Source: Kribbella catacumbae DSM 19601
Lineage (GTDB): Bacteria > Actinomycetota > Actinomycetes > Propionibacteriales > Kribbellaceae
DNA length: 64,000 nt
NCBI RefSeq assembly: GCF_000372465.1
Contig: NZ_AQUZ01000027.1
Location: 59,331 to 123,330, forward strand
Reading direction: 5' to 3'
How positions within the stretch are numbered: position 1 is the stretch's first letter; the number at the start of each line of letters is the position of its first letter. The position numbers and the translations under genes were made by a program. The notes beneath the pieces are model-generated. The model ran no database searches. It was not told where the DNA came from and worked only from the letters and a program-made list of their open reading frames with translations. Of this stretch, positions 26,169 to 34,615 are shown one piece after another.

Positions 26169-28553
26169 ATGATTCCGCGCCGTCCGCTCAGTCCTGTCCT
26201 CCGTCTCCACGTCTTCTGCCGCGCCGCCGCGGTCCTGGCCGTCACGCTGGGTCTGCTCTGCACTGGCGGCCTGATGGCAACTGCCCGCCCAGATCCGCAC
26301 GGGAGACCGCCTGGTCCCTTCCCGGCGGTGGCCGGTCCGATCACTCCGGATTCCGCTCGGGTAGCCCCCGCCGACGATCCGGTTCGCGATCTTGGCGCAC
26401 CGATCAGCTCGCTCACTGTGATGGAGGGGGCGGTCGGCCGGACACCCGGCGGCCGCGACGTCGTGTACGCCGTACCCGCCGGTGAGAACGCCCGTCTCAA
26501 CGTCGTCGATCTGCACAGCCGCGAGTTGCTGCACGCCATCCCGCTCCAGGGCGCCGCCGGCGCGTGGGCGATCACTGTGGCGAGCGACGGCCGGTTGTAC
26601 GTCGGCACCTACCCGAACGCGCACCTGTACCGCTACGACCCGGGAACAGCCACCGTCACCGACCTGGGACAGCCGATCCCCGGCGAGTCCTACATCTTTG
26701 GCCTCACCGCGGATCAGAACGGCAACGTGTACGCCGGGACGTACCCGACCGCCCATGCGTTCAAGTACGACGCGTCGAACGGCCAGGTGACCGACTACGG
26801 CTCACTCGACCCGGTGCAGAAGTACGCACGATCAACCGTGTACGACCCAGACCACAACAAGCTGTTCGTCGGCATCTCCACCCCCAACGCCAGGCTGCTC
26901 CGCATCGACGTGGCGACCGGCCAGGTCGAGGACATCACTCCAGCCGGCACGACGGCCAAGGACTTCATCGACCTCGACTACGTCGGCGGGCGCATCTTCG
27001 CCAACGCCAGTAGTCGCCTGGTCGTGGTCGACCCCGTCACCGGTGAGCAACTCAAGTTCACCGACGCGACCACCGGCAGCTTGGTGATGGACTACCCGAT
27101 CGCCGCACGCGGCGTGTCCCCGGCCGGTCCCGGTGGGGTGTACTTCACCAACAACACGCTGGCCTTCATGCACTACGACCTGGACACCAACACAGTCGGC
27201 CCGACAGGGCACCAGTTCACCCGGAGCGCCTCGATCGGGTCCGGCTGGGTCACCGAGAACGGCAGCCAGGTGCTGTACGGCCTGGCCGGCAACTACTCCG
27301 GCGGGACGTTCCGGTACGACCCGCAGGCCGGCACTCTCACGTCGTGGACCTCCCCGTTCCAGTACGTCCCGGTGGCGCTCATGCACGCTCTCGCGGACCC
27401 CTCGAACGGGAAGGTGTTCGTCAACGCCTTCCTCAACGGGTCGACCTCGGTCTACGACCCGGCGACCGCCAAGGCCACGGCCACAACCCGCCAGGGACAG
27501 GTCGAGGACTGGGCCTGGGACAACACCGGCAAGATGTATGTCGGGATCTACCCGTACGGCCGGTTGTCGCTGTGGGACCCGAAGGCCCCGGAGTCCCCAA
27601 CGAACCCGAAGGAGCTCTTCGCCCTCGTCGACAGCCACCACCAGAACAGGCCCGTCTCCGTAGTACCTGCCGGCGACAAGGTCTACGTCGGCACCACACC
27701 GGCGTACGGCGAGTACGGCGGGGCTCTCACGGTGTACGACGTCCCGACCGGCGCCTTCACCGTCTACCGCGACCTGGTGGCCGACCAGACCATCTCCTCC
27801 CTGCTGCCAGTCAGCACCGGGCTGTGGGCCGGCTCGGCCATCGAAGGCGGTCAAGGTACCGAGCCCATCGCTACCGAGGCGCACCTGATCAAGGTCGACC
27901 CGTCAACCGGCGCTGTGCTCATTGACGTCGTACCCGTGCCCGGTGCAGCCAGCATCAACCAGTTGAGCATCGGACCCGACGGCAACTTGTGGGGTCTGGC
28001 GGACGGCATCGTGTTCGTCGCCAACCCGACCACCGGGGCGGTACTGCGCCAGATCCCCGTCCACAGCGGCAGGACCGGCGCCAACGACGGGGCCCTGTCG
28101 TGGCGCGACGGCTACCTGTACGGCGTCTCGTCCGGCCGGCTGTTCGTCGTGGACAGCCTCGGCGGTGTGTCGACCATGCTGCGCGACCACGGCCTCAACC
28201 GGCTCACCCAGACCCCGGACGGCACGTACTACACGCTGCTCCGACCGGACGGCTGGACGAACCCGACCAACCTGGCGTCATACAGCCCACCGGTCGACCC
28301 CTGTCCCCGGTCGGATCTCCGGACGACGGTGTGGACCGGGAACATCAACAGCCACGTCGTCAACCGGAATACGACCTACGGCTGCACGCTGACCGACGTA
28401 CTGCCGGATGCCGAAGCGGACTGGCCGAGCCACAGCGCCTACGTCCGTGCGGTCGACAAGAAGGCCAAAGAACTGGAGGCCGCCGGAACGGTGGACCGCT
28501 GGGAGGCCATCCTCATCCGCCTCGCCGCCGCCCGCTCCGACGTCGGCCGGTAA
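26169..28553 (+). CDS. Secreted double beta-propeller protein
   Basis: A 794-residue exported protein with a signal peptide (about 1-40, ending GLMATA). Two runs of ~45-residue blades follow, with repeats such as GRLYVGTYPNAHLYRYDPGT, GNVYAGTYPTAHAFKYD and KMYVGIYPYGRLSLWDP. This blade style occurs in YVTN/SMP-30-like and lyase-associated propellers. A short helical tail (~700-794) contains two Cys. I do not recognise a catalytic signature. The ACGGT-type operator ties it to the DapA/DegT operon at 16-17 kb, so polysaccharide binding or lyase activity is possible. Its stop abuts that of the convergent GH5 gene. Confidence 0.7.
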   Translation: MIPRRPLSPVLRLHVFCRAAAVLAVTLGLLCTGGLMATARPDPHGRPPGPFPAVAGPITPDSARVAPADDPVRDLGAPISSLTVMEGAVGRTPGGRDVVYAVPAGENARLNVVDLHSRELLHAIPLQGAAGAWAITVASDGRLYVGTYPNAHLYRYDPGTATVTDLGQPIPGESYIFGLTADQNGNVYAGTYPTAHAFKYDASNGQVTDYGSLDPVQKYARSTVYDPDHNKLFVGISTPNARLLRIDVATGQVEDITPAGTTAKDFIDLDYVGGRIFANASSRLVVVDPVTGEQLKFTDATTGSLVMDYPIAARGVSPAGPGGVYFTNNTLAFMHYDLDTNTVGPTGHQFTRSASIGSGWVTENGSQVLYGLAGNYSGGTFRYDPQAGTLTSWTSPFQYVPVALMHALADPSNGKVFVNAFLNGSTSVYDPATAKATATTRQGQVEDWAWDNTGKMYVGIYPYGRLSLWDPKAPESPTNPKELFALVDSHHQNRPVSVVPAGDKVYVGTTPAYGEYGGALTVYDVPTGAFTVYRDLVADQTISSLLPVSTGLWAGSAIEGGQGTEPIATEAHLIKVDPSTGAVLIDVVPVPGAASINQLSIGPDGNLWGLADGIVFVANPTTGAVLRQIPVHSGRTGANDGALSWRDGYLYGVSSGRLFVVDSLGGVSTMLRDHGLNRLTQTPDGTYYTLLRPDGWTNPTNLASYSPPVDPCPRSDLRTTVWTGNINSHVVNRNTTYGCTLTDVLPDAEADWPSHSAYVRAVDKKAKELEAAGTVDRWEAILIRLAAARSDVGR

Positions 28554-30260
28554 TCACCAGTTGCCAGTGACTGTGGTGCCTGACTTGGTGACGTAGTAGG
28601 TCAGTTTGGTGCCGCTCCAGTAGTGGAACGTGAGCGTCACCCGTGAGCTGTCGTTGATGGCGGCGAAGAAGTCCGGGGTCAGGGTGGTGGCTCCGGTCGC
28701 GTAGTTGGGGGCGAACGCGCGGTCGAACTCCTTGAAGGATGTCCAGTCGTGCGGGCCCGCGTTGGAGCCGTCGGCGTACTTGGCCTCCATCGTGGCCAGC
28801 AGGTCGCCGCGGAAGGTTGTCGGGATCGCGAAGGAACTCGTCGTCCCCGTGGCGTTGCTCAGCACCGGTGAGTCGGAGGTGATGAGGTTGATCCGCCACG
28901 GCACACCTCGGGAGAAGCGGGCCGACAGCACCGCGTTCGTGCCGTACTCCCGTGATCCGCTCAGCCTTGTCAGCGTCGGAGTGGTCAGGGTGAGCTGGTC
29001 GCCCTGGACGGTGTAGTCGGTACCACGTACCAGCTCGGTGGCGCCATGGCGCAGCCCCCTGAACGACGTCCCGTTGAGATTCAGGGTGATCGTCTTGGCG
29101 GTGATGGCACTCGACCGGGCGTTGAAGACCTGGTCCGTGGACGCCGTGCCGGAGCGGGTCGTCCAGCTCGACTTGAGCTGCGCGAAGAGCTCCGGGTCGC
29201 TCCACTGGACCGAGGTGCGGCCGAGGTGCTGGCCGTTGTCCCACAGCATCGTGGTGATCTTCTTGGCGCGCGTGTAGTGGCCGAGGTACTCGAAGAACTT
29301 CAGCTTCTCGCCTTGCTGGATGGTCCCGGTGTGCCGATCGAAACCGAGCAGGCCGTACTCACCGAGGATCACGGGGATGCCGCGGGCGACCAAAGTGTTG
29401 TAGACACGATCGAACGAGTCGGTCAGGTCCTTCTGCGCGGTGGCGTCGAAATGGGTGCCACCGGCAACGTTCACGCTGAACGGCCAGTAGCCGTAGTAGT
29501 GCACCGTCGCGACCAGGTTGGGGTCGTTGAAGCTGCGGATCGAAGTCGCCAGCGCGTCGAGCAGCACCTGGTCGGACGACGTGTGCAGGGTCGGCAGGAC
29601 GAGGAGACGAGTGGCGTTGCCCGCACCGGATCGACGTACGATGTCGCGGAACGAGGTGTTCAGCTCGTTGAGCAACTCCACTTCCTGGGCCTGTCCCGAG
29701 CTACCGGTGAACTGCGGCTCGTTGACGCTCTCGAACGTCAGCTTGGGTCCGAAGGTCTTGAAGGCTTCGGCCAACTGTGTCCAGATCGCGTTGTAGCGAC
29801 TGAGTACGCCGCTGCGGTCGGCCGGCATGGTGTTGATCCACTGCCACGAATCGTGATGAAGGTTGATCATCACGTACAGGCCGCGCGCCATAGCCCAGCC
29901 GACAACCTCTTTGACCCGGTTCAGGTACGCCGCCTCGATCTGGTGGCCCGGAGCCGGCGCCACATGCGCGCTCCACGTGACGGTGATGCGGATGCTCTTG
30001 AAACCCTGCGCCTTCACGTTGTCCAGCAGCGCTTCCGTGATCCGTGGGTTGCCCCACGACGTCTCGTCGCTGCCGGTCGAGTCCAGGGTATTGCCGACAT
30101 TCCAGCCTGGCTGCATCGCCGCAACTCTGGCCATCGCGTTGATGCTCGTGCGGCTCTCGGCGGCGTTGGCTGGTACCGGGCCGACGCTCGCGGCCAAGGT
30201 CGCGATCGCGGCCGCAAGCACAGCGACCCGATGCCGGAACACTCGCGTTCTTGTGAACAT
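28554..30260 (-). CDS. Secreted GH5 endoglucanase with X2 and CBM46-like modules
   Basis: A 568-residue exported cellulase. Signal peptide 1-33 (ends VPANA), GH5 catalytic domain ~38-370, an X2 immunoglobulin-like module ~380-470 (FNARSSAITAKTITLNLNG), then a CBM46-like module to the end. Acid/base Glu181 is in FESVNEPQF and nucleophile Glu301 in VILGEYGLL. The order GH5-X2-CBM46 is known from Bacillus Cel5B-type enzymes active on beta-glucans and xyloglucan. I start at ATG 30260 behind GAGGAG. It lies 36 bp after the GH6 gene and is probably co-transcribed. Confidence 0.9.
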   Translation of the reverse strand: MFTRTRVFRHRVAVLAAAIATLAASVGPVPANAAESRTSINAMARVAAMQPGWNVGNTLDSTGSDETSWGNPRITEALLDNVKAQGFKSIRITVTWSAHVAPAPGHQIEAAYLNRVKEVVGWAMARGLYVMINLHHDSWQWINTMPADRSGVLSRYNAIWTQLAEAFKTFGPKLTFESVNEPQFTGSSGQAQEVELLNELNTSFRDIVRRSGAGNATRLLVLPTLHTSSDQVLLDALATSIRSFNDPNLVATVHYYGYWPFSVNVAGGTHFDATAQKDLTDSFDRVYNTLVARGIPVILGEYGLLGFDRHTGTIQQGEKLKFFEYLGHYTRAKKITTMLWDNGQHLGRTSVQWSDPELFAQLKSSWTTRSGTASTDQVFNARSSAITAKTITLNLNGTSFRGLRHGATELVRGTDYTVQGDQLTLTTPTLTRLSGSREYGTNAVLSARFSRGVPWRINLITSDSPVLSNATGTTSSFAIPTTFRGDLLATMEAKYADGSNAGPHDWTSFKEFDRAFAPNYATGATTLTPDFFAAINDSSRVTLTFHYWSGTKLTYYVTKSGTTVTGNW

Positions 30261-30296
30261 GGAGCTCCTCGCAATCTCACAGAACAAAGGAAGGCC

Positions 30297-31646
30297 TCAG
30301 GCGCAGGACATGCCATTCAGGGTCGGAGCGGAGAACGGCGGGGTGCCACCGCCGTAGGTCGCGTTATAGCCGATCGTTGCGGAACCGCCGGTGGTGAGCT
30401 TGCCGTTCCAGGACTCGTTCACGACTCGCACGGTGTCGCCTGTGTCGGTCCAGGTCGCGTTCCAGCCTTGGGTCACGGTCACTCCGGGCGCTGAGAAGGT
30501 GAGGGTCCACCCGTCAACTGGCGCCCCGCGGTTCTCGATGACGATCTCGGCGGTGTAGCCGGAGTTCCAGGTGTTGACCACCCGGTGCGTCACCTTGCAC
30601 GAGCCGGGCTGCGGCGTGGGCGTGGTGGGCGGGGGCGTTGTGGTGGGCGGCGGTGTCCAGTTGGCGGCGGCCGCCAGCTCGTACGCCCGCTGCGGTACGA
30701 ACTGCCCCGCTCCGGCGATGCATCCGTCGGCCTCGCCCGGCGGCTTGACCCACAGGAACGCAGCGATCTGCCCGTCGCCGGTCTGGTCCGTGCTCGGGGT
30801 GCCGATGGCCCGGCCCGCCGGGTCGCACCACTCGCTGCCCAACGGCCCGTTGCCGTTGCGGCTGGTGTCGATCACGGCACGAAGCCGCGAGTCGCCCAAC
30901 GCGTTCAGTACCGCCTTGGCGAAGGCAGCCTCGTCGGCGGTCGCTCGGTAGTTCGACACGTTGGTGGCGATACCGTCGGCGCTGTTCGAGATGTCGGCGC
31001 CACGCAGCCGTGCCGCGGACTCCCCTGGCGACAGCCACGCGGAATGGCCGATGTCGAAGTACACCTTCGTTTGTGCCGAACCAGACTTGAGCTTCTTCCC
31101 CGCGTAGGCCATCGACGCCTTCGTCTGGTTCTGCTGGTCTGCCGACTGACAGTTCGTCATGATCGGTAGCACGTCGGGCTCCAGTACGATCGCCGCCGGC
31201 CGGCCCGCTACACCCGCCGCCACTTGGTCGACCCAGGCCCGATACGCCTCGTGCGAAGGTGAGCCGCCGCTACTGGCACCACCGCAGTCGCGGTTGGGGA
31301 TGTTGTAGACGACCATGATCGGCACCTTGCCGGCCGCCGCGGCGGCCCCGACGTAGGCGTCGACCTCGGCCCGTACCGTGCCGGTGTTTGTCGTGGTGAA
31401 CCACTTGCCCTGCGGCGTGGCCGCGATCCGGTCCCGGATCATCGGCGTCCGGGAGTCGTTCGGGTTTCCCGCCACCCACTTCGCCGCGCTGGTGTTCGGG
31501 TCAACGAAGAACGGCGAGCCGGCGGCATGGGCACTTCGCCCGGCGGCAAGGGTGGCTGCAGTTGCGACGAGCGCCACCACAAGCACGGTGGCACAAGGCG
31601 CCAGGGCGGCGGTCACTCCGCCGGATGTCAGATTTCTTGATCGCAT
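30297..31646 (-). CDS. Secreted GH6 endoglucanase with CBM2
   Basis: A 449-residue exported inverting cellulase. Signal peptide 1-42 (ends SAHA), GH6 domain ~43-330, a Pro/Thr linker (PPPTTTPPPTTPTPQP) and a C-terminal CBM2 with the Trp-bearing cellulose-binding face (VVNTWNSGYTAEI and WTLTFSAPG). Asp158 in VLEPDVL is the catalytic acid and Asp120 in NIPNRDCGG the assisting Asp. The short GH6 domain suits an endoglucanase rather than a tunnel-type cellobiohydrolase. I start at ATG 31646 behind GAGGACC. A CebR-type operator lies upstream. Confidence 0.92.
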   Translation of the reverse strand: MRSRNLTSGGVTAALAPCATVLVVALVATAATLAAGRSAHAAGSPFFVDPNTSAAKWVAGNPNDSRTPMIRDRIAATPQGKWFTTTNTGTVRAEVDAYVGAAAAAGKVPIMVVYNIPNRDCGGASSGGSPSHEAYRAWVDQVAAGVAGRPAAIVLEPDVLPIMTNCQSADQQNQTKASMAYAGKKLKSGSAQTKVYFDIGHSAWLSPGESAARLRGADISNSADGIATNVSNYRATADEAAFAKAVLNALGDSRLRAVIDTSRNGNGPLGSEWCDPAGRAIGTPSTDQTGDGQIAAFLWVKPPGEADGCIAGAGQFVPQRAYELAAAANWTPPPTTTPPPTTPTPQPGSCKVTHRVVNTWNSGYTAEIVIENRGAPVDGWTLTFSAPGVTVTQGWNATWTDTGDTVRVVNESWNGKLTTGGSATIGYNATYGGGTPPFSAPTLNGMSCA

Positions 31647-31684
31647 GATGGGTCCTCGCAGCGTCGGTGGGCGGCCATGACGGT

Positions 31685-31738
31685 TGGGAGCGCTCCCAGA
31701 TCGCTTCGAACCGTAACGGACCGGAAGCCGGCGGTAAA
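31685..31738 (-). promoter_or_regulatory. Promoter and CebR-type operator of the GH6-GH5 operon
   Basis: Minus strand: TTTACC (31738-31733), 17-bp spacer, TACGGT (31715-31710), then the perfect palindrome TGGGAGCGCTCCCA (31685-31698) over the start region. This sequence is the known CebR operator of streptomycetes and Thermobifida, released by cello-oligosaccharides. Confidence 0.82.
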
Positions 31739-31812
31739 GAGCCCACCGGAAACTTCCGCGACCCGCAGGAATCCACAGCCTGCCCGCCGGACCTGAAACG
31801 TTTAGCCCCCTT

Positions 31813-31862
31813 TTCACGACGCCTTCGGGCCCCCTACGCTGCCGAATCTGGGAGCGCTCCCA
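31813..31862 (+). promoter_or_regulatory. Promoter and CebR-type operator of the GH9-GH48 operon
   Basis: TTCACG (31813-31818), 16-bp spacer, TACGCT (31835-31840), followed by a second perfect TGGGAGCGCTCCCA (31849-31862). The two boxes are 164 bp apart in the divergent region. Confidence 0.82.
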
Positions 31863-31911
31863 AAGGCCGTCCCTGCCACGCGTCCCCCTTCCCGCCCCTT
31901 CGGAGGTTCAC

Positions 31912-34560
31912 GTGCAAAGCTGCCTGTCGCGAGCGTTGACAACCGCCATCGCCGCCTTACTCACCACCCTGATCAGCCCACTGACACCCGCCGCGTCGGC
32001 GGCGCCCGCGTTCAACTACGGCGAGGCGCTGCAGAAGGCCATCTGGTTCTACGACGCGCAGCGCTCAGGCGTCCTGCCCGCCGACAACCGCGTCAGCTGG
32101 CGCGGCAACTCGGCACTGCAAGACGGCAGCGACGCCGGGCTCAACCTCACCGGTGGCTTCTACGACGCCGGCGACCACGTGAAGTTCGGGCTGCCGTTCG
32201 CGGCCAGCCTGTCGATGCTCGCCTGGGGCGCGGTGGAGAACCGGGACGCCTACGTGGGCTCCGGCCAACTCCAGCACCTGACGGCGAACCTGCGGTGGGG
32301 CACCGACTGGATCATCAAGGCGCACCCGTCCCCGAACGTGGTCTACGGCCAGGTCGGCGCAGGCGACCCCGACCACGCCTGGTGGGGCTCGGCCGAGGTC
32401 ATGGCGATGGCGCGTCCGTCGTACAAGGTCGACGCGTCGTGCCCTGGCTCGGATCTCGCCGGTGAGTACGCCGCGGCGACGGCGTCGGCCTCGATCGTGT
32501 TCAAGGAGACCGACCCGGCCTACGCGGCGACGCTGCTCACGCACGCCAAGCAGCTCTACAGTTTCGCCGACACCTACCGCGGCAAGTACAGCGACTGCAT
32601 CACCGACGCCGCCAAGTTCTACAACTCCTGGAGCGGGTATCAGGACGAGCTGGTCTGGGGCGCGATCTGGCTGTACCGCGCCACGGGCGACGCGGCGTAC
32701 CTGACGAAGGCCAAGACGGAGTACCTGAAGCTCTCGACCGAGCCACAGGGTTCCGAGCGGTCCTACCGGTGGACGATCGCGTGGGACGACAAGTCGTACG
32801 GCGCCTACGTGTTGCTGGCCAAGCTGACCGGTGAGCAGGTGTACGTCAGCGACGCCAACCGTTGGCTGGACTACTGGACCACCGGCTACAACGGCAACCG
32901 GATCCGCTACTCGCCCGGCGGCCAGGCAGTGCTCGACACCTGGGGTTCGCTGCGGTACGCGGCCAACACCGCCTTCGCCGCCCTGGTGTACTCCGATTGG
33001 CTCTCCACTCGGGACAGTGCACGGGCCAGGACCTATCACGACTTCGGTGCACGGCAGATCGACTACGCGCTCGGCGACAACCCGCGCAACTCCAGCTACG
33101 TCGTGGGCTTCGGCGCCAACCCGCCACGCAACCCGCATCACCGCACGGCGCACGGTTCCTGGAGCGACAGCATTCAGGAGCCCGCCATCAGCAGGCACAC
33201 ACTGTACGGCGCCCTGGTCGGCGGCCCCAAGAGCAATGACGATGCCTACACCGACAGCCGCAGCGACTACGTGATGAACGAGGTCGCACTGGACTACAAC
33301 GCCGGCTTCACGGGTGCGCTCGCCCGGCTGTACAAGGAGTACGGCGGCGCCCCGCTGGCGAACTTCCCGGTGGCGGAGACGCCAGACGGCCCCGAGCTGA
33401 CCGTGCAGGCATCGGTGAACCAGGCAGGTGCCCAGTTCACCGAGATCAAGGCCTTCGTGCTCAACAAGAGCGCCTGGCCCGCGAGGACGTTCAACGGCAC
33501 GCTGCGCTACTACTTCACACTCGACGGCGCCACCTCGCCCAACCAGGTCACCGTCACCACCAACTACAACCAGTGTGGAACGGCAAGCGCGCCGATCCAG
33601 TACAGCGGTTCCATTTACTACGTGGAGATCCCGTGTACCGGCGTCGCCCCGGCCGGCCAAGCGGCGTACCGCAAGGAAGTCCAGTTCCGCATCACCAGCT
33701 CGGGGACGTGGGATCCGGCCAACGACTGGTCCTACGTGGGCCTTAGCACCGGCAACACGGTCACCCAAACCGACCGGATCGTACTCCGCCAAGACGGCCA
33801 GCTGGTCTGGGGCATCGAGCCCAACGGCACGGTCGACCGCGAGCCACCCAGCGCGCCCACGACGCTGAAGGCCTCGGCGGTGACCGGCAGCAGTGTCACC
33901 CTGAGCTGGGCCGCGTCCACCGACAACGTGGGCGTGAGCAGCTACGAAGTTCTCAACGGTACGACGGTCGTGGGCTCCACCGCAGCGACGAGCCTGCCGG
34001 TCACCGGCCTGACACCAGACACTCCCTACACGTTCTCGGTGCGGGCAAAAGATGCCTCGGGCAACGTTTCGGCCGCAGCCTCCGTCAGCGTGCGCACCTC
34101 GCCGGGAACAGCGAGCACGCTGACCGTCCAGCACAAGAACGCCTCCCCGGCGACAGCGAACCAGATCGGGGCCACCCTCCAGGCATCCAACCGGGGTACG
34201 ACCAGCGTCGCGCTGACCACCGTGACGCTGCGGTACTGGTTCACCGGCGATGCTCCTTCACCCTCCTATCAGGTGTGGTGCGACTGGGCGCAGACCGGAT
34301 GCGCCAACGTCACGGCACGGGTCGTCAAACTGGGCACCGCCCGCACCGGAGCGGACGCCTACCTGGAGGTCTCCTTCGCCGCGGGCGCCCTTGCACCTGG
34401 CGCGGGCACCGGTGACATCCAGCTCCGCGTGGCGAAGTCGGACTGGTCTGCGTTCAACCAGGCCGACGACCACAGCTATCGGGTGAGCAGCTCGCTCGCC
34501 GACTTCGACCGGGTCACCGGTTACTCCGACGGTGCCCTCACCTGGGGTGTCGAGCCCTGA
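31912..34560 (+). CDS. Secreted processive-type GH9 cellulase (GH9-CBM3c-FN3-CBM3)
   Basis: An 882-residue exported enzyme starting at GTG 31912 behind GGAGG. Signal peptide 1-31, GH9 ~33-480 with the catalytic Asp in GGFYDAGDH (85, 88) and acid Glu457 in YVMNEVALDYNAG, CBM3c ~490-640, FN3 ~645-730 and a second CBM3 ~735-882. This is the layout of Thermobifida Cel9A-type processive endoglucanases, where CBM3c feeds chains to the active site. One TTA codon lies in the signal peptide (codon 16). GH48 follows 55 bp downstream. Confidence 0.93.
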   Translation: MQSCLSRALTTAIAALLTTLISPLTPAASAAPAFNYGEALQKAIWFYDAQRSGVLPADNRVSWRGNSALQDGSDAGLNLTGGFYDAGDHVKFGLPFAASLSMLAWGAVENRDAYVGSGQLQHLTANLRWGTDWIIKAHPSPNVVYGQVGAGDPDHAWWGSAEVMAMARPSYKVDASCPGSDLAGEYAAATASASIVFKETDPAYAATLLTHAKQLYSFADTYRGKYSDCITDAAKFYNSWSGYQDELVWGAIWLYRATGDAAYLTKAKTEYLKLSTEPQGSERSYRWTIAWDDKSYGAYVLLAKLTGEQVYVSDANRWLDYWTTGYNGNRIRYSPGGQAVLDTWGSLRYAANTAFAALVYSDWLSTRDSARARTYHDFGARQIDYALGDNPRNSSYVVGFGANPPRNPHHRTAHGSWSDSIQEPAISRHTLYGALVGGPKSNDDAYTDSRSDYVMNEVALDYNAGFTGALARLYKEYGGAPLANFPVAETPDGPELTVQASVNQAGAQFTEIKAFVLNKSAWPARTFNGTLRYYFTLDGATSPNQVTVTTNYNQCGTASAPIQYSGSIYYVEIPCTGVAPAGQAAYRKEVQFRITSSGTWDPANDWSYVGLSTGNTVTQTDRIVLRQDGQLVWGIEPNGTVDREPPSAPTTLKASAVTGSSVTLSWAASTDNVGVSSYEVLNGTTVVGSTAATSLPVTGLTPDTPYTFSVRAKDASGNVSAAASVSVRTSPGTASTLTVQHKNASPATANQIGATLQASNRGTTSVALTTVTLRYWFTGDAPSPSYQVWCDWAQTGCANVTARVVKLGTARTGADAYLEVSFAAGALAPGAGTGDIQLRVAKSDWSAFNQADDHSYRVSSSLADFDRVTGYSDGALTWGVEP

Positions 34561-34615
34561 CCTTGCCGATCCCAAGCCCATGGGTCAACGGCTGACCCCA
34601 GACGGAGGAGGACGA

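Noticed and set aside
28554..28557. Overlapping convergent gene ends as a frameshift
   Set aside because: The propeller and GH5 stops simply abut; both proteins have sensible C-termini.
32065..34134. 689-codon antisense open frame opposite GH9
   Set aside because: It is a frame shadow of a very GC-rich gene; the peptide is rich in Arg, Val and Gly without domain similarity, while the plus strand encodes a clear GH9-CBM3-FN3-CBM3 protein.
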